From: Zea mays
Lineage: Eukaryota > Streptophyta > Magnoliopsida > Poales > Poaceae
Length of the DNA stretch: 64,000 nt
Direction of reading: 5' to 3'
Assembly (NCBI RefSeq): GCF_902167145.1
Contig: NW_023366852.1
Coordinates: 1 to 64,000 of the forward strand
Each line of letters opens with the position of its first letter. Position 1 is the stretch's first letter. Of the stretch, positions 57,864 to 64,000 are shown one piece after another. The position numbers and the translations under genes are program-made. The notes beneath the pieces were generated by a model. That model made no database searches. It worked only from the letters and a program-made list of their open reading frames with translations, and was not told the origin of the DNA.

Positions 57864-60711
57864 ATCTCCCACTTTTTGGTGATTGATGCCAACACAAACC
57901 AAAGCAAATATATAAGTGAAGAAATGAACTAGTTTGCATAATGTAAGTGCATAGGTTACTTAGAATTAAACCAATTTATAATCTTACTAGATTTGAATGG
58001 ATTGCTTTCTTTTGTTTAACATTTTGGACCACGTTTGCACCACTTGTTTTGTTTTTGCAAATCCTATTGGAAAATCTTTTCAAAATATTTTTGCAAATTG
58101 TCAAAGGTTTATGAATAAGAAGCATTTTCAAGATTTGAAATTTCTCCCCCCGTTTCAAATGCTTTTCCTTTGACTAAACAAAACTCCCCCTGAATGAAAT
58201 TCTCCTCTTAGAGTTCAAGAGGGTTTTACCAATTTTTGAAAATACCAATTGAAAAAGATCAAACACATTTAGATACCAATTTGAAAAATTCTTGAAATTA
58301 GGTGGTGGTGCGGTCCTTTTGCTTTGGGATTAATACTTTCTCCCCCTTTGGCATTAATCGCCAAAAACGAAGACTTTGAGAGCTCTATTTACTTTCTCCC
58401 CCAATGGTACAAGTAGATATGAGTGAAAAGATTATACCAATTAGGAGTGTTGTGGAGTAACGTCGAAGAATACATGATACCGGTAGAGTGGAGTGGAAGC
58501 CTTTTCTTTGTTGAGTACTCCATTTCCCTTTCAATCTACGACTTAGTATAGAAATACACTTGAAAACACATTAGTCGTAGTCTTGGTACAAGAATAATAA
58601 GAGATATGCATTTGCACCAAAATGAAAGAGACATGATCGAAGGATATGTCAATTAAGCTTAATCATAGTTTTATATAATATAGATTGCTCCCCCTAAATC
58701 TGTGCCTTGAGAGGAATACCTATTTTGGCCTTAAATGCCAAATGCACATAATTAGGTTAATGAGAACATATCTATATCATAGAGAATGTGAAGTGCAATG
58801 TGTCATAATATAGGTGTGATGCGCATGACAGACTATGCACTTAAGAAAGCATGTTATAGATATTTGATGCATTTACCCTTGATGTTTCAAAGAGACTTAA
58901 GGAACCTCCACCTTTGAAACAAAGGTAGCCTATCCTCGTTACAAGGTTAAGCTTTAAGCTCTTTGACAAAAAATTACTTCACCCAGTTTTAACAAAAAAG
59001 CATCAAATACAGGAATGAAATTTTTGAGAGGTTAAACTAGGAATGAAGCAGGGATATGCATAGACATGCTTTCTCTTCCTTTTATAAAAGATACGCAAAG
59101 AATGTATAAGAGGAAGCTTTAGGTACATGTGTAAATGAGAGGAAGTAGTTTACCCTTTTGTACCTTCACATAGAGACGCTCTTTTCATTGTGCTTTGTCC
59201 TTGGTCTTGGTTACTTAAGACCTATATTCAAGACAATATATGGAAATATTTTGCACAAGAGAGAGTTCTACAACTAGTGATCCTTTTCTAAGTCATGTTA
59301 TCATATATCAAGTAGATCACAAATTGCATAAATTTATACTGAATTCTCCTTTTAACTTAGTGCATCGCAAGAGAGATTGATTGATAGTATATGAGGCACT
59401 AAGCAACATAAGTGTCAATTGAAGTTATTCAATGATCAAACGAATAACAGATGCGATCAAAAGAACAACATATGCATTAGATTATCAAATAAGCTTAAAA
59501 TAGGAGAATCCTGTAAATATGCTACTTGAACAAAGAAAGCTATAATCCTTGATAGAAGTGATATTACTTTACCAAATTGGATTGATTTTAGTAGCATACT
59601 TTATGAGAGATTTATTCTCATACATGAGACTATATGGGTTTACAAGAGAAAATGTTAGTCTCAACATAATCAAGATATAGAAATGGGACTCCTCCTAAAG
59701 ACATGCATCAAGAATTTTAATGACTTGGTTAGATGCACTTTTCCTTTAAAGAAAATAGAGGAATTCATTGAACATCTTGATGAAGGTATGTAATATTTGC
59801 AATAATCAGCTTATGTCTCGTATTCTTAAAAATGTAAAAGGTTTAGAATACTTACAACCACACCATTGATTAATTTGAAGATCTTACTATCTAAGTAGGT
59901 GTTGTTGTTCTCGATGTCTTCCTTTTCATTTGAGTGTCCTCCCTTTGTAGTTGTCTCCTTTTCTTTTCAAACGTATTAAAAAATACTCGAAAAGGACATT
60001 AGCAGCATAAGGGAGTATATGATAAATGATGATTTATTTGGATAAGAGATATAAACAATTTATCATCCACAAGTCACACAGATATGAAGTAAAATCCTTA
60101 ATATTAGTGCACATCATTGGTAAAGAGGAATATGAACCTTTTATCATTATTAATCAATCATAGGAATTTTACTTCTTCATATTGAATTTATTAGCATAAC
60201 CTAGAAGCATATCAATATGAGAACAGATATAGCAAAGGCATGAATTGGATTCTAATGGACTAGTGCATTTATGAAAACAAGATTGAATGCACTTCTAGCT
60301 GATATATAAGTCCAATAAGAAATTTATTCTTCACATAGATAGAATATGATAATTTGGAATACATGCCAATTGAGGGGAACCATTGTTGATTAAGAGGATG
60401 AGTTCCCATACCTTTGCTTTTACCTTTCTTCCTTTAGGTGAAGAGCAACCCTTGAGGCTTGCGTATTTTAATAAATTGAACATGCACTTTACTCTCTTAT
60501 TGATTTTCATAAATATGCTCAAGAGATGTGTCATTAGTAACACAAGCACTAGTTTCCCTTTTTGTAATCATTTTTGAGAAGGAATGAAAAGTATATTACT
60601 AAAGCATGGAAACTTCATAACATGAACTAGATTATCCTGTAGATGATGTTATGCTCAGTTTTAACTCATAAAACAAGCATAGTCAATTTCTTAAGATTAT
60701 GGGATCAAATC
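57864..60711 (-). other. 3' noncoding region of the gag-only element, with several polypurine tracts
   Basis: 2.8 kb, AT-rich, no coding motif on either strand. On the minus strand G-rich purine runs occur at 57,864-57,877 (next to the LTR), 58,145-58,153, 58,185-58,194, 58,345-58,354, 58,396-58,404 and 58,687-58,696. Repeated polypurine tracts are a Sirevirus trait. Ends at aaatc (60,707-60,711), the target duplication of the pol-less gypsy. Confidence 0.8.
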
Positions 60712-61685
60712 TATCGGAGAGGAAATCTCCGACCGGGTGGCGGAATGCACCCGCCCTAAATCCTAAGATGAGGAGGGGCTTAAGCATTTCGCCTGTTTAC
60801 GAGATTGGTGGATGAACACATGAAAGCACACAAGAGTTTAGAGTGGTTCGGGCCGCCAGAGCGTAATACCCTACTCCACTGTGTGTTGTATTGCCGTGAT
60901 AGCTTGTATGAGCTTGTGAGTGTGTGAGTCTTGAGAGAAGTTTTTTAGTACCGTTACATGCCTCCCCTTTTATAGCTCAAGGGGGGCATGTACAAAAGAG
61001 CCAAGCCCCGACATGTGGGCCCAAGAACATAACGGATGTATCTCTTGGAGCAGCTGATGTTTGTTGTCGGGGCAATCTTCTTGCGCCCTGACATCCACAA
61101 TCCGCGTAGTTTTGGCGTACAGGGGAAGCTTCCCTGGAAACACATAAGCGATGAAGGATACGGTGCGCCGTGCAGCACGGGCGTACTGTTTGGTGATGGA
61201 CTGGACATGCACACCGCATGCAGGGTGGCCCAACGCCGCCTGCCAGTGGAGTGGACAGGTCGCAATAAATGTTGAGGAGGCACATCGTCTGCCAGGCGGC
61301 GCTTCCTTTCCGCAATAAATGCGGGGGCAGCGTGGCCCAGAGCCCTTACGTCAGGCTTCGCCCACTGGCTTACGTCACGGGCGATAGGCCACGTGGCAGC
61401 ATCGGGCCTCCGCCTGAGCGGGGAGCGGGAGCGCACGGGCTAAAGCCCTGACATGTGTCAGCACCAGACCCTTGCCTAGTCCAGGGTATCCCCCGTCCCG
61501 TGACCTTGCTGTGGGTGGCCCAGACCTCACTCAGAGGGGTCCGAACCCCATCCAAGGGGTCCAGAATGCTTACCCAGGGGTCCCGAACCGTACCCGGGAC
61601 TGTTCTCTGTGCGGCTAGAGATAGCCACACAGGCACCGTGTCTTCATACTGTAGTAAGGGGTACCCCTGATTCAAGGTACCGACA
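60712..61685 (-). repeat. 3' LTR of the pol-less gypsy
   Basis: 974 bp, matches 24,144-25,095. Left edge has TATCGG for TGTCGG. Right edge ...CCGACA. Preceded by aaatc. Confidence 0.9.
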
Positions 61686-62993
61686 GTGGCCTCCGGGCCC
61701 GCCTCAGGGGAGGAACGAGCCTGCATGTGGGGCCAAAGTTTGATTGGTGATTGGCACGCTGGTTCTGCGTGCCCACTGTCGTAATTACTGCTTGTTCACC
61801 TTTGATCGCGCCAACTGTTACGCCTATCCCCGCGGCTGACTGACCCGTGACTTCTGTACTTGACGGCTTTGCTGGGCCATGCGCGGGGTGCCTTGTTACT
61901 GCCGCATTAGTTTCGAAAATTTAACCTCTCCATCTTCTGCGGCGGCCCCGAGGAGGCGCGGTATTGGCACGAGCGGCGGTTTGATTTCTCTGTACCCAGG
62001 GACCGGTACCCGAGGGATGACTCGTGGGTCCAGGCCCCTGTGTCAGGGACTGGGCTGTTGCTTTTGGCGGAGGCGAAGAGGCGCGCTACCGCAGGCGGTG
62101 GCATGCTTCTTATGCGGCGGTCTGTCTTCTCCGCGCATAGAAACCGGCACGCCAGGTGCCTGACATGTGGGCCTGGCCCCCATGCCCGAGTTTGGACCGT
62201 CGGTCGCGGCGAAGATGAAGCGGCGCACCTACCGCGGGGCAGTAGCACGCTCCTCGCGCAACGATTTGCCTTCTTCGCACCAGTGGGACAGCTGTATGAC
62301 ATGCGGGGTCGGGCCCCATGCCATAGGATGGGTACCCTGATGTGCATTGGGGGAGACTCGCCCGTGATGCTTTGGGGCTCGAGCAGGAGAATCTGCCTTT
62401 AAAAGGGGGTTCATCCCTCGAGTAGCAGCCATGCCTTGCTTCTCTCCCACCCGTGGTGCCCTTTCGCCTTCGAGCTCTCTGCGCCCCTTTGCCTTCAAGG
62501 TTTCTGCCTTGCGTCGCCGTAGTTTGCCATGGCCTTGTAAGCTCATCCCGAGCATGTCCAGACTGAGCTTCCCTACTATGCACGAACCGTTGGTGGTAGC
62601 GCCTGGGTTCTTGGTTGTACCGTGCATTTCGGTTTGCCGCTTGCTTGGATGGGATCCGCCGGAGTTCAGTGGGAGGATTTGCGCCGGCGCCATCCTCCCC
62701 AGCGAACTCGCGCGCCGGAGAGATTGTGCTCTTTGTCTTCACCCTCCCCAGCAGGTTGGTAGCGCTGAGCTTGCCTTTCCTCCCGCTGCCGGAGGTGCAC
62801 GGTCTTGTAGGGGCGGCGCTCTTCCACCGGTGCTTGGCTTCAAGGATGTTCATCAGCCTCGCACTGGTGGAGAGCGAGCTGGGTTGCGGCTCCGCCTCCT
62901 ACCTGAGCTGGTGACCCGCTTCTTCCTCCAGCATTCGAAGAAAGGGATGATCACCAGCCTTGTGAAGGCAGGAGGCGAACTTCGGGTACACGG
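61686..62993 (-). other. 3' noncoding region of the pol-less gypsy (distal part)
   Basis: GC-rich and without recognisable protein; the longest plus frame (62,431-63,042) runs into the Opie LTR and is not a gene. Phrases such as 'cctttaaaagggggttcatcc', 'cttcaaggatgttcatcagcc' and 'gagagcgagctgggttgcggc' resemble the Huck 3' noncoding region at about 6970-7260, suggesting a shared ancestral module. Ends cacgg (62,989-62,993). Confidence 0.7.
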
Positions 62994-64000
62994 TGAAAGG
63001 GAAATGTGCCCTTGGGCCATTTCTAAGTATTTTGGTGATTAAGTGTCCAACACAAATGGTTATGAGTTAAACTATGCCAAATGGTGGACAAAGTGCAAAT
63101 CAATACAAAGGTATGATTCTAGACTTAGTACATTGGTTTTTGTGTACTAACATATTTGTCTAAGTGCTAGAATCAGAAAAAAGACAAATGGAAAAGACTT
63201 GGCTCGAGCAGCCAAGACTCTGCTCAGTCTGAGTGCACCAGACAGTGTCCGGTGCGCCAGGCTGGCTCTGGTGAAAAGGCTGCTCTCGGGTTTCGTCGGC
63301 GGCGTACGGCTAAAAATCACCGGACTATCAGGTGGTGCATCAGACTGTCCGGTGAGCCAACGGTCGGCTGGGCCAACGGTCGGCCGCGCAATCCGCGCGT
63401 GACTCGTGGCCGAGCCAACGGTCTGATGGGGCACTGGACTGTCCAGTGTGCACCGGACAGTGTCCGGTGCGCCAACGGCTCCAAATATTCAACGGTCGGC
63501 TGCGCCAGAATAGGAAAGAAATCTACACCGGACTGTCCAGTGCACCAGTCGACAGAAGGCAAGAATTGCCTTCCTGGATTGCTCTCAACGGCTCCTAGCT
63601 GCCTTGGGGCTATAAAAGGGACCCCTAGGCGCATGAAGGAGGACACCAAGCATTCTTTGATCATCTCTAAGCACCAAGTCTTCATTCTAGCGCATTTGAT
63701 TCTTTGTGATAGCAATTTGAGCTCCTCTCGAGTTGAGAACTCCGTGTGTGAACTTAGAGCTCAAGTTGTGACTAGTGTGCGTGTTTGAGCTGTTGCTTTT
63801 GAGACTTGTGTGTGTTGCTTTTCCCTCCCTTACATCCGTGCATCTTTGTGATCATCATTTGTAAGGGTGAGAGGCTCCAAGTTGTGGAGATTCCTCGCGA
63901 ACGGGATATAGTGAAAAGAAAGAAACACCGTGGTATTCAAGTGGATCCTTGGATCACTTGAAAGGGGTTGAGTGCAACCCTCGTCCATTGGGACGCCACA
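62994..64000 (+). repeat. Opie LTR, cut by the window end (probable 5' LTR)
   Basis: Colinear with 19,250-20,275, so about 190 bp are missing. TATAAAAG at 63,611-63,618. Preceded by cacgg, against cgcgg after 20,466, which suggests it is the 5' LTR paired with the 3' LTR at 19,250 rather than a solo LTR. Confidence 0.88.

Noticed and set aside
60712..61685. Solo LTR of the gypsy family
   Set aside because: Its left flank aaatc matches the right flank of the LTR at 24,144, and 61,686-62,993 looks like internal 3' noncoding DNA, so it is half of a split element.
62431..63042. 203-codon plus frame
   Set aside because: Runs from gypsy noncoding DNA across the insertion site into the Opie LTR, so it cannot be an ancestral gene.
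62994..64000. Solo Opie LTR
   Set aside because: The left flank cacgg nearly matches the right flank cgcgg of the LTR at 19,250, which favours the 5' LTR of one element; the window end prevents proof.

Overview
The window is almost wall-to-wall transposable elements of the kind that fill maize (Zea) intergenic DNA. I recognise Huck, Grande and Opie/Ji-type sequences from memory of these families. Grande in particular points to Zea or a very close relative, so maize is the best guess for the organism. The only host-gene sequence is a broken CC-NB-ARC (NLR) resistance-gene fragment at about 44,574-46,017 on the minus strand, plus small gene-like fragments carried inside a CACTA transposon. I see no rRNA, tRNA or CRISPR array and no intact single-copy host gene.

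Layout. 1-2204 and 18,211-20,466: the 3' part of an Opie-like copia (+), interrupted by a CACTA transposon (2205-18,207, TSD TAA), which is itself interrupted by a Huck gypsy element (3589-17,122, minus strand). 20,467-25,095: the 5' part of a minus-strand gypsy with gag but no pol. 25,096-27,461 plus 41,449-43,248: the 5' part of a minus-strand, gag-only Ji-like Sirevirus relative, interrupted by a complete but decayed Grande element (27,462-41,443, +, TSD acgat). 43,249-44,573: the 3' end of another Sirevirus-type copia (+). 44,574-46,017: NLR pseudogene with a (TA)n tract at its intron acceptor. From about 46,102 to 56,360: the 5' LTR (split by a 3.3-kb solo LTR at 47,150-50,466, TSD gttca), gag and most of pol of a Sirevirus-type copia (+). 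56,361-60,711: 3' LTR and 3' noncoding half of a gag-only Ji-like element. 60,712-62,993: 3' LTR and 3' noncoding part of a minus-strand gypsy. 62,994-64,000: start of an Opie LTR.

The most striking point is that the right-hand pieces are the missing halves of the left-hand pieces. The copia cut at 56,360 resumes, in phase and across a shared gaggg TSD, at 43,249. The gag-only element has LTRs at 56,361 and 41,781. The pol-less gypsy has LTRs at 60,712 and 24,144 with TSD aaatc on its outer flanks. The Opie LTR at 62,994 pairs with the one at 19,250 (cacgg/cgcgg). The window therefore reads as a circular permutation of one six-deep nest: copia > gag-only element > pol-less gypsy > Opie > CACTA > Huck. 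The simplest biological reading is a tandem segmental duplication with a period a few kb above 64 kb, whose novel junction is near 44,573 between copia 3' noncoding sequence and NLR exon 2. Mis-ordered contigs or a circular template are the alternatives.

Nothing here looks able to move by itself, but the decay levels differ. Huck is youngest: near-identical LTRs, one continuous gag-pol frame broken by four stops, every one explainable as C-to-T at a CHG or CG site. Grande is much older, with many stops and frameshifts. This order agrees with the order of nesting.
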